From RUG12461 sp045657665 (lineage in GTDB: Bacteria > Bacillota > Clostridia > Lachnospirales > Lachnospiraceae): 64,000 nucleotides of DNA. The notes beneath the pieces are model-generated. The model was not told the DNA's origin. It saw only the letters and a program-made list of their open reading frames with translations, and searched no databases. A program made the translations under genes and the position numbers. How positions within the stretch are numbered: position 1 is the stretch's first letter; each line of letters opens with the position of its first letter. The stretch is taken from assembly GCA_045657665.1 (NCBI GenBank), contig JAZOTN010000008.1, forward strand, positions 1 through 64,000. The letters are read 5' to 3'. This document shows, in pieces, positions 42,146 to 51,237 of the stretch.

Positions 42146-43585
42146 ATGGCAAAAGAAAAGAAACTGGTTGAGAGGATCACTTCCATGAGTGAGGATTTTG
42201 CGCAATGGTATACCGATGTCGTGAAACAGGCGGAACTCATTGACTATTCGTCCGTCAAAGGCTGTATGGTGATCAAGCCGGCCGGCTACGCAATCTGGGA
42301 AAAGATGCAGACGGAGCTGGATCGACGGTTTAAGGAAACCGGTGTGGAAAACGTATATCTTCCTATGTTTATTCCGGAAAGCCTTCTGGAAAAGGAAAAG
42401 GACCATGTGGAAGGGTTTGCACCGGAGGTTGCATGGGTGACAATGGGTGGACTGAACCCCCTTACGGAGCGGCTTTGCGTACGGCCGACGAGTGAAACTC
42501 TGTTTTGTGATTTCTATAAAAATGATATACAGTCCTATCGGGATCTTCCGAGAGTCTATAATCAGTGGTGTTCTGTTGTGCGGTGGGAAAAGGAGACAAG
42601 ACCTTTCCTCCGTTCCCGGGAATTCCTCTGGCAGGAAGGCCATACGGCACATGCTACGGCAGAAGAAGCTGAGGAACGCACGATCCAGATGCTGAATGTC
42701 TATGCTGATTTTTGCGAGGAGTTTCTGGCGATGCCCGTGGTTCGCGGGAAAAAGACGGAGAAAGAGAAGTTTGCGGGCGCGGAAGCGACCTATACGATCG
42801 AAGCTTTGATGCATGACGGCAAAGCGCTGCAGTCCGGGACGAGCCATAATTTCGGGGACGGTTTTGCGAAAGCGTTCGGGATCCAGTACCTTGACCGGGA
42901 TAATCAGTTGAAATATGTGCATCAGACCTCCTGGGGGATGACGACGCGGCTCATCGGTGCGATCATTATGGTTCACGGAGATGACTCCGGACTGGTACTG
43001 CCGCCGTTAGTGGCGCCTACCCAGGTGATGGTGATTCCGATCCGCCAGGATGCGGAAGGTGTTCTTGATGCGGCCAAAGGCCTTGTGCAAAGCCTCGGCA
43101 ACGTTTGCAACGTGAAACTTGACGATACGGACAAGAGTCCGGGGTATAAGTTTTCTGAGCAGGAAATGCGCGGGATCCCGCTCCGGATCGAGATCGGGCC
43201 GAAGGACCTTGCGGAAGGAAAATGTGTCCTTGTACGCCGCGACACGAGAGAAAAGACCATCATTTCCATCGATGAGGCAGCATCTGTTGTTCCGGAGCTA
43301 TTAAAGAAGATCCAGAAAGAGATGTTTGAACGTGCGAAGGCCCATAGAGACAGTCATATCTATGATGCGAAGGATTTCGACGAGCTGGTTTCCATCGCGG
43401 AAGAAAAACCGGGATTCATCCGTGGGATGTGGTGCGGAGACCAGGCTTGTGAGGATAAGATCAAAGAGGATCTGGCCGTTACGAGCCGGTGTGAGCCGTT
43501 TGAAGACAAAGAACGGATCGGAGAGACCTGTGTCTGCTGTGGAAAACCCGCAAAGAAATTGATCTACTGGGGAAAGGCATATTAA
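42146..43585 (+). CDS. proS: Prolyl-tRNA synthetase, short (archaeal/eukaryote-like) form
   Basis: Charges tRNA-Pro with proline in the cytoplasm. At 479 residues without the YbaK-like insertion it is the compact form common in some Clostridia. Class II motifs are visible (RPTSETLFCDFYKN; RVYNQWCSVVRWEKETRPFLRSREFLWQEGHTAHA in pieces; SWGMTTRLIGAIIM). The C terminus carries a zinc-type CxxC pair (CVCCGKPAKK) and ends in KAY, as in this form. The start codon of cca overlaps its stop. Confidence 0.95.
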   Translation: MAKEKKLVERITSMSEDFAQWYTDVVKQAELIDYSSVKGCMVIKPAGYAIWEKMQTELDRRFKETGVENVYLPMFIPESLLEKEKDHVEGFAPEVAWVTMGGLNPLTERLCVRPTSETLFCDFYKNDIQSYRDLPRVYNQWCSVVRWEKETRPFLRSREFLWQEGHTAHATAEEAEERTIQMLNVYADFCEEFLAMPVVRGKKTEKEKFAGAEATYTIEALMHDGKALQSGTSHNFGDGFAKAFGIQYLDRDNQLKYVHQTSWGMTTRLIGAIIMVHGDDSGLVLPPLVAPTQVMVIPIRQDAEGVLDAAKGLVQSLGNVCNVKLDDTDKSPGYKFSEQEMRGIPLRIEIGPKDLAEGKCVLVRRDTREKTIISIDEAASVVPELLKKIQKEMFERAKAHRDSHIYDAKDFDELVSIAEEKPGFIRGMWCGDQACEDKIKEDLAVTSRCEPFEDKERIGETCVCCGKPAKKLIYWGKAY

Positions 43586-44907
43586 TGATCGTACTTCCCG
43601 AAAAGGTAAAAACAGTGATAAATACCCTTCAGGATGCGGGATATGAGGCATATGCCGTGGGCGGGTGTATTCGCGATTCCCTTAGAGGAAGACGCCCCCA
43701 TGATTGGGATATCACGACTTCTGCGCATCCGGCTGAGGTACAGCGGCTGTTCAGACGCACGGTAGATACCGGTATGAAGCACGGGACAGTTACGGTTCTT
43801 CTGGACCAGGACTCTTTTGAGGTAACGACGTACCGTATCGACGGAGAATATCTGGACGGGCGGCATCCGGAACAGGTGACGTTCACGAAAGACCTGGCAG
43901 GTGACCTTCAGAGACGGGATTTTACGATCAATGCCATGGCCTATAATGAGGAAAACGGACTGGTTGACATATTTGGCGGACAAACGGACTTAAATGACGA
44001 AATTATCCGCGCTGTCGGCGATCCAGAGGAGCGTTTTTCGGAAGATGCACTGAGGATCTTAAGAGCGGTTCGTTTCGCGGCACAGCTTGATTTTCAGGTG
44101 GATCCTGTGACGAAGGCTGCAGCAGAGAGGCTTTCCGGATCGCTAAGACAGATCAGTGCGGAGCGGATCCGGGACGAATTATTGAAACTTCTCACATCAG
44201 ATCATCCGGAGAAACTGCGTGACTGTTACGAAACCGGTATGACGGCCGCGTTTCTTCCGGAATTTGATGCGATGATGAAAACTCCGCAGAATACGCCGCA
44301 TCACAGCTATTCCGTCGGGGAGCATACGATTCTCAGCATGAAACATATTGCACCGGATCCGGTACTCCGCTTTACCATGCTCCTTCATGATGCCGGAAAG
44401 CCATCTGCCCGGACTACGGATGAAAACGGGCGCGACCATTTTTACGGACATCCTGAAAAAAGTGCTGTCATAGCGGATGATGTGCTGCGCCGTCTGAAAT
44501 TTGATAATGATACAAGGCGAAGGATCGTTCAGCTGGTGCGTTTTCATGATGAAAGACCTCCGCTTTCGGAAACAGCTGTACGGCGCGCGATTGTAAAGTG
44601 CGGACAGGAGGCGTTTCCGGCCATGTTTCTCGTGAGAGAAGCCGATATTATGGCACAAAGTGAGTATTATCGTGAGGAAAAGCTTCAATATATCAGGGAT
44701 TTCCGTAACCTGTATGAAGAGATCTTAAAAAGGGGCGATTGCCTGACGATAAAGGACCTTGCACTCAGCGGACGGGACTTGATCGAGATGGGATATGAAC
44801 CCGGACCGGAGCTGGGCCGTACTTTGGATAAGCTCCTTAGTGCGGTACTGGAACACCCGGAGAAGAACAGTAGGGAGGAGCTGATAAAGCACCTGAAAAG
44901 CCTATGA
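43585..44907 (+). CDS. cca: CCA tRNA nucleotidyltransferase
   Basis: Adds or repairs the CCA end of tRNAs. Class II nucleotidyltransferase head GGCIRDSLRGRRPHDWDIT with the catalytic Asp pair, RRDFTINAMAYNEE and a later HD domain (MLLHDAGKP, HFYGHPEKS). The HD-bearing form is typical of bacteria that use one enzyme. 440 residues is normal. Start overlaps proS (TAATG) and its end overlaps the next lipoprotein gene by 4 bases. Confidence 0.95.
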   Translation: MIVLPEKVKTVINTLQDAGYEAYAVGGCIRDSLRGRRPHDWDITTSAHPAEVQRLFRRTVDTGMKHGTVTVLLDQDSFEVTTYRIDGEYLDGRHPEQVTFTKDLAGDLQRRDFTINAMAYNEENGLVDIFGGQTDLNDEIIRAVGDPEERFSEDALRILRAVRFAAQLDFQVDPVTKAAAERLSGSLRQISAERIRDELLKLLTSDHPEKLRDCYETGMTAAFLPEFDAMMKTPQNTPHHSYSVGEHTILSMKHIAPDPVLRFTMLLHDAGKPSARTTDENGRDHFYGHPEKSAVIADDVLRRLKFDNDTRRRIVQLVRFHDERPPLSETAVRRAIVKCGQEAFPAMFLVREADIMAQSEYYREEKLQYIRDFRNLYEEILKRGDCLTIKDLALSGRDLIEMGYEPGPELGRTLDKLLSAVLEHPEKNSREELIKHLKSL

Positions 44908-46196
44908 AGCGATTTTTCGTTGGATTACTACTGATTTTACCGCTCCTGACAGCGTGCAGCGGATCGAAATCCGGAACGAATCCGGATATCCTGACCCCAA
45001 AAGAGTCTGTGTCGGAAACTGGTTCAGAGGCGGCGATAAATGATCCGGAATCGGAGGATACGGAGTTATTACCTGAAGAGGATACTTCTTCGGAACTGTT
45101 TCTTCTGACCGGGGTCGATACCGTGGAAGGAACGATTTCCCTGCGTTCTGTTTCAACCGGAAAAGAAGGATCCTTCTATTATAATGGTGCAACGGCCTTC
45201 TATGATAAATACGGAACTATGATCCCACTGGTATCTCTTTCTCCCGGCGATGTGGTAACCGTATCTGTTTCGGATCAGGGAGTTCTGTCGGAGGTTCGCC
45301 TTTCGGATGACGTTTTTCAATGGAAGGATGTCTCTGATTATGAACTCGATCTTTCCAGAATGGTGTTCACATACGGAGGATCCAACTACCGGATCGATAA
45401 AAATGTGCCGGTCTATGAGAATGGCAGGGATGAGGGAATCTACAGCCTCAGTGAAGGCGACACGCTGAATGTAACCGGGATCAATAAAGATATTCTGTCT
45501 ATTACGATTACGACAGGGACCGGAACGATAGCGCTTCGAAACATCGGTGTTTTTGAGGGAGGCTGGCTGAACCTTGACAGCCATGTGTATCTGGAGATCT
45601 CGGGTGAGATGAGGATTCCCGCACAGGAGGGAACGCATATCCTTACCGTTGCGAATGACGGCTGGGGAGACAGTACGGTTGTTGCGGTCAAACGCGGTGA
45701 AACCGTTGCGGTGGATCTGGAAGCGCTGAAGGGGGAAGGACCGAAATACTGTGATCTTTCCGTAGTATGTGATGTAGAGGATGCTGAAATCCGGCTGGAC
45801 GGGAAGGCGATCGAAGAAGGCGTTTCTTCTTCTGTACGATACGGGGTGCATAGTCTCTCTGTGACGTCAGACGGGTTTGATCCCTGGGAAAGCAGGCTTT
45901 TTGTCAACAGCAAAGAGGCTGAGATCGAGGTGGAACTGGATCCGGAAGGTACTGCAGCCGCTAAAAAGGAGCAGGCAGAGCAGAATGCTGCTGCTGCCGC
46001 CGGACAGGAAGGATCTGCCGGGAGCCTTGCGGGAAGTCTTGCCAACAGCAGAGCTTCTACAGAAGGAACCGTAACGGCGGGGAGCGACGTCCATACCCAG
46101 CGGGAAGCGGAGCAGGCAGCGGCTGAAACCATGCTGGATACCATGTCGGGGATGCTTGATACGCTTACCGGCACATCACTTACGGGAAATGATTAA
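44904..46196 (+). CDS. PEGA-domain lipoprotein
   Basis: Lipobox PLLTAC (Cys18), an acidic linker, two beta-rich repeats in the middle (VEGTISLRSVSTGKEGSFYY; DVVTVSVSDQGVLSEVRL) and a PEGA domain near residue 290 (DAEIRLDGKAIEEG, YGVHSLSVTSDGFDPW). The C-terminal tail is low-complexity Ala/Glu/Gln and Ser/Gly. PEGA domains are common on surface proteins. Overlaps cca by 4 bases, so it is co-translated with housekeeping genes; role unknown. Confidence 0.85.
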   Translation: MKRFFVGLLLILPLLTACSGSKSGTNPDILTPKESVSETGSEAAINDPESEDTELLPEEDTSSELFLLTGVDTVEGTISLRSVSTGKEGSFYYNGATAFYDKYGTMIPLVSLSPGDVVTVSVSDQGVLSEVRLSDDVFQWKDVSDYELDLSRMVFTYGGSNYRIDKNVPVYENGRDEGIYSLSEGDTLNVTGINKDILSITITTGTGTIALRNIGVFEGGWLNLDSHVYLEISGEMRIPAQEGTHILTVANDGWGDSTVVAVKRGETVAVDLEALKGEGPKYCDLSVVCDVEDAEIRLDGKAIEEGVSSSVRYGVHSLSVTSDGFDPWESRLFVNSKEAEIEVELDPEGTAAAKKEQAEQNAAAAAGQEGSAGSLAGSLANSRASTEGTVTAGSDVHTQREAEQAAAETMLDTMSGMLDTLTGTSLTGND

Positions 46197-46199
46197 GGA

Positions 46200-46348
46200 A
46201 AGACTGATTTAATCAGTCTTGCCTTAGCAGCTCCGCATGGATGCGCAGAAAATCGCAGATGAATGGCACTTCGTGCCACGATTTTCGCGCTGGAAACGCT
46301 TTAATCAGCGTTTTCTTAACAAAGCGATCTCGGGATTATGATATCCCG
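46200..46348 (+). repeat. Array of four hairpins between the lipoprotein and phosphoglucomutase genes
   Basis: Hairpin A: AAGACTGATT-T-AATCAGTCTT (46200-46220). B: GCGC and GAAAATCG (46243-46255) with CGATTTTC and GCGC (46279-46290), tipped by GGCAC-TTC-GTGCC (46265-46277). C: GGAAACGCT/AGCGTTTTC (46292-46315). D: CGGGAT/ATCCCG (46331-46348). None has a proper T-run. Hairpin C recurs at 55755-55782. Confidence 0.7.
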
Positions 46349-46380
46349 TGCGTATAAATATCAAGATGGAGGGAAATCAT

Positions 46381-48111
46381 ATGGGTTATCAGGAAACTTA
46401 TGAATCATGGCTTAACAATCCTTATTTCGATGAGTCGACGAGAAAAGAGCTGGAGTCGATCAAAGGAAATGATAAGGAAATTGAAGAGCGCTTCTATCAG
46501 GATCTCGAATTCGGAACTGCCGGACTTCGCGGCGTGATCGGTGCCGGAACGAACCGGATGAATATCTACACAGTCCGGAAAGCCACGCAGGGACTGGCGA
46601 ACTATATCCTTTCCGTTGGTGCGGAAAGCAAGGGCGTCGCGATTTCTTACGATTCACGTCATTTTTCGCCGGAATTTGCGGATGAAGCAGCACTTTGCCT
46701 TGCGGCGAACGGTATCAAGGCCTATGTGTTTGAATCTCTCCGGCCGACTCCGGAGCTTTCCTATGCGGTCCGCTACCTGAAATGTACTGCCGGTATCAAC
46801 ATTACTGCAAGTCACAATCCGTCTGAATATAACGGGTACAAGGTCTACTGGGAAGATGGTGCTCAGATCACGCCGCCGCATGATACGGGTATCATGGGCG
46901 AAGTCCGGAAAGTGACGGACTGGAATACCGTAAAGACCATGTCGCTTTCCGAGGCGAAGGAGAAAGGTCTTTATCAGGTGATCGGAGAGGATGTTGACGG
47001 TCCATATATGGAAGAGATCAAAAAGCTTGTTCTCCGACAGGACTGCATTGACAAGGTGGCAGACCAGTTAAAGATCGTCTACACCCCGCTTCACGGAACC
47101 GGGAATATCCCTGTACGACGCGTTCTTTCAGAGATAGGCTTTCAAAATGTGTTCGTGGTACCCGAGCAGGAAAAACCGGACGGAGATTTTCCGACGGTCG
47201 GATATCCCAATCCGGAAACGGAAAAGGCTTTCGAGCTTGGCGTAAAACTTGGGAAAGAGAAGGATGCCGACCTGATCCTTGCTACCGATCCTGACGCGGA
47301 TCGTCTCGGTGTATACGTGAAAGACAGCAAAACCGGTGAGTATCATCCGCTGACCGGAAATATGTCGGGCTGTCTTATCGGAGAGTATATCCTTTCGCAG
47401 AAGAAAGAGAAAGGGGAGATCCCGTCTGATGGAGCCTATATAAGATCGATCGTGACGACGACCATGGCGGATGCCATAGCAAAGTATTACGGGATTAAGC
47501 TGATCGAGGTCCTGACCGGCTTTAAATATATCGGCCAGCAGATCCTGGGATTTGAAGAGACCGGCAAGGGAACGTATCTTTTCGGAATGGAGGAAAGCTA
47601 CGGATGTCTTCCCGGTACGTATGCCCGTGATAAGGATGCGGTAGCGGCTTCCATGTTCCTTTGCGAAGCAGCAGCTTACTATAAGACAAAAAACATGACT
47701 CTGTGGGATGCGATGCTGGAGATGTACGATCGTTACGGATTCTATCAGGATCATGTGGTTTCAGTTGAGAAAAAAGGGATCGAAGGTCTTCAGGAGATCA
47801 AATCTATCATGGAAAAGCTTCGTTCCGAAAAGATCGAAAAGATCGGAGCATATACGGTAAACGCGGTTCGGGATTATGAGAAGGATACGATCACGGAGCT
47901 TTCAGGAGGTGCGGTCCGTCCTACGGGACTTCCGAAGTCCAACGTGATCTATTTCGAACTGTCCGATAATGCCTGGGTTTGCGTGCGTCCGAGCGGAACC
48001 GAGCCGAAGATCAAGTTTTACATCGGAACCCGCGGAAACTCATTTGATGATGCGAAAAATCGCTCGGAAGAATTAACAAAGGAAGTTTTAACTTTGGCCG
48101 AAGGTCTTTAA
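46381..48111 (+). CDS. pgcA: Phosphoglucomutase/phosphomannomutase (alpha-D-phosphohexomutase)
   Basis: Interconverts glucose-6-phosphate and glucose-1-phosphate (or mannose phosphates), feeding cell-wall sugar nucleotides. All four signatures are present: catalytic serine loop TASHNPSEYNGYKVYW, metal loop DPDADRLG, sugar-specificity loop GMEESYG and phosphate loop RPSGTEPKIKFYI. About 576 residues, as in PgcA-type enzymes. The start is taken at the ATG at 46381 with GGAGGG in front; the ATG-less extension to 46348 is rejected. Confidence 0.92.
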   Translation: MGYQETYESWLNNPYFDESTRKELESIKGNDKEIEERFYQDLEFGTAGLRGVIGAGTNRMNIYTVRKATQGLANYILSVGAESKGVAISYDSRHFSPEFADEAALCLAANGIKAYVFESLRPTPELSYAVRYLKCTAGINITASHNPSEYNGYKVYWEDGAQITPPHDTGIMGEVRKVTDWNTVKTMSLSEAKEKGLYQVIGEDVDGPYMEEIKKLVLRQDCIDKVADQLKIVYTPLHGTGNIPVRRVLSEIGFQNVFVVPEQEKPDGDFPTVGYPNPETEKAFELGVKLGKEKDADLILATDPDADRLGVYVKDSKTGEYHPLTGNMSGCLIGEYILSQKKEKGEIPSDGAYIRSIVTTTMADAIAKYYGIKLIEVLTGFKYIGQQILGFEETGKGTYLFGMEESYGCLPGTYARDKDAVAASMFLCEAAAYYKTKNMTLWDAMLEMYDRYGFYQDHVVSVEKKGIEGLQEIKSIMEKLRSEKIEKIGAYTVNAVRDYEKDTITELSGGAVRPTGLPKSNVIYFELSDNAWVCVRPSGTEPKIKFYIGTRGNSFDDAKNRSEELTKEVLTLAEGL

Positions 48112-48155
48112 AAAGTTAAATCCAAATAAAATGGCGTAAAATCGCTGTTTTCGGC

Positions 48156-48184
48156 TTGACAAACACGAATAAAACAGTTATAAA
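48156..48184 (+). promoter_or_regulatory. Promoter of the HU gene
   Basis: TTGACA (48156-48161) and TATAAA (48179-48184) are 17 bases apart, near consensus, as expected for an abundant protein. Confidence 0.8.
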
Positions 48185-48225
48185 TAGGCATTGTAACTAC
48201 TACATTTTTAGGAGGAATTTTGATT

Positions 48226-48498
48226 ATGAACAAGGCAGAATTAGTTTCAGCAATTGCTGACAAGACATCTTTATCCAAGAAGGACGCAGAAGCTGCAATC
48301 AAGGCTTTTACCGAGGTTGTTGCAGAAGAGCTTAAGAAGGGCGAGAAGATCCAGCTTGTTGGTTTCGGTACATTCGAAGTAAGCAAGAGAGCAGCAAGAA
48401 CCGGACGCAATCCGCAGACCGGAAAAGAGATGAAGATTCCGGCATCGAAGGCTCCGAAGTTCAAAGCAGGCAAGGCTCTGAAGGACAGCATCAACTAA
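48226..48498 (+). CDS. hup: HU-family DNA-binding protein
   Basis: A 90-residue nucleoid protein that bends and compacts DNA: MNKAELVSAIADKTSLSKKDAEAAIKAF and GFGTFEVSKRAARTGRNPQTG with the beta-arm arginines and prolines. The ATG at 48226 gives the standard 90 residues, with AGGAGG ten bases upstream; the earlier TTG at 48220 is rejected. Stand-alone, between a strong promoter and a terminator. Confidence 0.95.
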   Translation: MNKAELVSAIADKTSLSKKDAEAAIKAFTEVVAEELKKGEKIQLVGFGTFEVSKRAARTGRNPQTGKEMKIPASKAPKFKAGKALKDSIN

Positions 48499-48519
48499 TT
48501 ATCAGACCATGTTTTACAC

Positions 48520-48557
48520 AAAAGCGCTTCTGTGATAAACGGAGGCGCTTTTTTTCA
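48520..48557 (+). terminator. Rho-independent terminator after HU
   Basis: AAGCGCTTC (48522-48530) pairs with GAGGCGCTT (48542-48550), one wobble, then a run of Ts. Confidence 0.85.
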
Positions 48558-48650
48558 CGTTTAGCGCCAGAGTTTCGCGAGCGGAAATATTTTTAATATC
48601 AGGTATAAAGTATAAAAAATAAATGACGATATAATAGATAGAGGTGAATC

Positions 48651-48890
48651 ATGAGATTAGATAAATTCCTGAAAGTATCCCGGCTGATCAAGCGCCGTAC
48701 CATTGCCAACGAAGCCTGCGACGCAGGCCGTGTCTCAGCAAACGGCAAAGTCGCCAAGGCATCCCAGAACGTAAAACCCGGAGATATCATCGAGATCGCG
48801 TTTGGACAGAAGACCGTAAAGGTGCGCGTAAAGGCCATCGCGGAAACGACAAAAAAAGAAGAAGCGTCAGAACTTTTTGAATACATTTGA
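48651..48890 (+). CDS. rqcP: RqcP-type S4 RNA-binding protein
   Basis: A 79-residue S4 domain protein (MRLDKFLKVSRLIKRRTIANEACDAGRVSANGK) of the YabO/RqcP/Hsp15 group. In Bacillus, RqcP works with RqcH on stalled 50S subunits in C-terminal alanine tailing of nascent chains. The downstream order divIC-tilS-hpt-ftsH matches the Bacillus yabO neighbourhood, which strengthens the call. Confidence 0.9.
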   Translation: MRLDKFLKVSRLIKRRTIANEACDAGRVSANGKVAKASQNVKPGDIIEIAFGQKTVKVRVKAIAETTKKEEASELFEYI

Positions 48891-49013
48891 TCGATAATAT
48901 TATATATTTATTTAATTTTTTCCGAAAATGTCTTGAAAAAGGGAAACAATGGATATAAGATAGAAATGAGTTATTATGCCCGATAAATCCGGGCAGGAAA
49001 GGAGGCAGACATC

Positions 49014-49310
49014 TTGCGAGCAAGACGCAGAAAAGAAAACCCGGCAGGACGTGTCATTATAGCGCTCATTGTAACGGTTTTTGTCGTTGTGATGCTCCTT
49101 CAGATTGTCAGCCTCTATAAGAAGAATCAGGAATATGCAGCCCGTCAGGAGCAGCTTCAGAGGGAACTTCAGGAGGCGGATGAGGAACAGCAGCGTCTTC
49201 AGGAGTATGAAGAATATACGAAGACCCCTCAGTATATCGAGGATATCGCTAAAAGCAAGCTGGGACTTGTCTACGGGAATGAGATCGTCTTTAAGGAAGA
49301 GAAGGAATAG
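49014..49310 (+). CDS. divIC: DivIC/FtsB-family septum formation initiator
   Basis: A 98-residue bitopic membrane protein: short basic N terminus (RARRRKEN), one transmembrane helix (VIIALIVTVFVVVMLLQIV), then a coiled coil rich in Gln/Glu and the YIEDIAKSKLGLVYGNEIVF tail of DivIC proteins. It stabilises the division complex with DivIB and FtsL. Starts at a TTG with AAAGGAGG eight bases upstream. Confidence 0.88.
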   Translation: MRARRRKENPAGRVIIALIVTVFVVVMLLQIVSLYKKNQEYAARQEQLQRELQEADEEQQRLQEYEEYTKTPQYIEDIAKSKLGLVYGNEIVFKEEKE

Positions 49311-49316
49311 GCGTCA

Positions 49317-50705
49317 ATGGATTTAAAGGAGACCGTGAAGCGCTATATCCTCTCACAGGATCTGATCAGAAAGGGAGACCGCATCATTGCCGGAATATCC
49401 GGCGGAGCCGATTCGGTCTGTCTTTTTTTGTTGCTGCTCGAACTTAAGGATGAGATCGGCTTTTCACTGTCCGTAATACATATAGAGCATGGGATCCGCG
49501 GCGACGCATCCCGTGAGGATGCGTCTTTTGTGGAAGATCTGTGCAAACAGAATCAGATTCCCTGTACGGTAAAGCATCTTGATGTTCCGCATTTTGCTGA
49601 ATCAGAGGGAATTTCGGTTGAAGAGGCAGCGAGGATCCTTCGCTACCGGGAGTTCTATCAGTTGCAGCAGCAGGAAAGAAAAGCCCAGGAAGATATGCAG
49701 TGCCGTATCCGGATCGCTGTGGCACATAACAGGGAAGATCAGGCGGAAACAATGCTGTTTCATCTGATCCGCGGAAGTTCTGTCCGTGGACTCGGAGGCA
49801 TGAGACCGATTCAGAATGATCTGATCAGACCTCTTCTCGAGATTTCTCGCGGAGAGATTATGCAATATCTGACGAAAAAAGGACAATTATATCGAAATGA
49901 CGAAACCAATGAAGATCCTTCGTATTCGAGAAACCGGATCCGGAAAGATGTGATGCCGGTTTTGAGAAAGATCAATACAGGGGCTGCTTTTCATATGGCA
50001 ACTGCAGCTGCAGAGCTGGCGGAGGTACAGGACTATCTGGATGCCGAAACGTATAAAGCAAAAAGAGAAATGGTCACAGAGGGCGAGCAGCCCATCATCA
50101 GGAAAGAGGGTTTTTCAGAGCTTCCGCTTCTGATCCAGAGAGGCGTTATCTATGAAGCTCTGGCGGAGGTGTGCGGAAGCCGCAAGGATATCACCAGGGC
50201 ACATGTGGAAGAAATCCGTACCTTAATGGAGAATCAGTCCGGCCGGCAGATATCCCTTCCCTACAATGTAAATGCACAGAGGATCTACCAGGGGATCCGG
50301 TTGGTGCGCCTCCATACGGGAGAGTCAAAGGATACGACAGGAAAAACAAAGGAAGAGCTTCAGAAACTCATTGTAACAAGGGTTTTAGACATGCCTGAGG
50401 AGCTCTCCATTCCCAAAAAACAGTATACGAAATGGTTTGATTATGATAAAATAAAATATCGTCCGCTGGTTCGGACAAGGCTGAGCGGCGATTTCCTGAT
50501 GACGGGTGTCGGAGAAAAAAAGCTTCTGAAAAAATTCTTTATTGACGAGAAGATACCCGGCGAGGAACGACAGAGTATTCCTCTTCTCTGCGACGGCAGT
50601 CATGTGGTCTGGGTGATCGGATACCGCATCAGTGAGTATTACAAGATCACGGAGCAGACAAAGAGGATTCTGGAAGTGACGTATATAGGAGGACTTAAGG
50701 AATGA
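49317..50705 (+). CDS. tilS: tRNA(Ile)-lysidine synthetase
   Basis: Modifies C34 of tRNA-Ile(CAU) to lysidine so that it reads AUA. The PP-loop ATPase motif SGGADS lies at residues 28-33, and the HNREDQAETMLFHLIRGSSVRGLGG block is in place. The C-terminal domain ends in VWVIGYRISEYYKI. Six bases after divIC and overlapping hpt by 4 bases; 462 residues is normal. Confidence 0.95.
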   Translation: MDLKETVKRYILSQDLIRKGDRIIAGISGGADSVCLFLLLLELKDEIGFSLSVIHIEHGIRGDASREDASFVEDLCKQNQIPCTVKHLDVPHFAESEGISVEEAARILRYREFYQLQQQERKAQEDMQCRIRIAVAHNREDQAETMLFHLIRGSSVRGLGGMRPIQNDLIRPLLEISRGEIMQYLTKKGQLYRNDETNEDPSYSRNRIRKDVMPVLRKINTGAAFHMATAAAELAEVQDYLDAETYKAKREMVTEGEQPIIRKEGFSELPLLIQRGVIYEALAEVCGSRKDITRAHVEEIRTLMENQSGRQISLPYNVNAQRIYQGIRLVRLHTGESKDTTGKTKEELQKLIVTRVLDMPEELSIPKKQYTKWFDYDKIKYRPLVRTRLSGDFLMTGVGEKKLLKKFFIDEKIPGEERQSIPLLCDGSHVVWVIGYRISEYYKITEQTKRILEVTYIGGLKE

Positions 50706-51226
50706 GTGAACGAATCAGGGTGCTGATCCCGGAGGATGAGGTTGACCGCAAGATCGCGGAACTCGGGAAACAGATCAGCAAGGACTATGAAGGGGAAACC
50801 ATTCATATCATTTCGGTCTTAAAAGGTGGGGCTTTTTTCACGTGTGAGCTGGCAAAGCGTATTACGGAAACGGTCACTCTGGATTTCATGTCAGTCAGCA
50901 GCTATGGAGATGCGACAAAGTCCAGCGGTATCGTAAAGATCGTAAAAGATCTTGATGAGCCGATCAAAGGCCATAACGTGCTTGTGGTTGAGGATATCGT
51001 GGATTCGGGCAGAACGCTTTCCTATCTTCTGGATTATCTTGGAAAAAGGGAGCCGAAATCACTGAAGCTTTGCACGCTTCTTGATAAACCCATGCGGCGC
51101 GTGAATCCCGTGACAGTTGATTATACTGCTTTCGAGATTCCAGATGAGTTTGTGGTGGGATACGGACTTGATTACGCGCAGAAATACAGAAATCTGCCGT
51201 ATATAGGTGTTGTGGAGTTTGATTAG
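50702..51226 (+). CDS. hpt: Hypoxanthine phosphoribosyltransferase
   Basis: Salvages hypoxanthine and guanine to IMP and GMP using PRPP. The PRPP motif VVEDIVDSGRTL is intact, as are the SVLKGGAFF loop and the GYGLDYAQKYRNLPYIGV tail. 174 residues is normal. Overlaps tilS (ATGA) and precedes ftsH by 11 bases, the standard arrangement. Confidence 0.95.
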   Translation: MSERIRVLIPEDEVDRKIAELGKQISKDYEGETIHIISVLKGGAFFTCELAKRITETVTLDFMSVSSYGDATKSSGIVKIVKDLDEPIKGHNVLVVEDIVDSGRTLSYLLDYLGKREPKSLKLCTLLDKPMRRVNPVTVDYTAFEIPDEFVVGYGLDYAQKYRNLPYIGVVEFD

Positions 51227-51237
51227 AGGGAGATTCA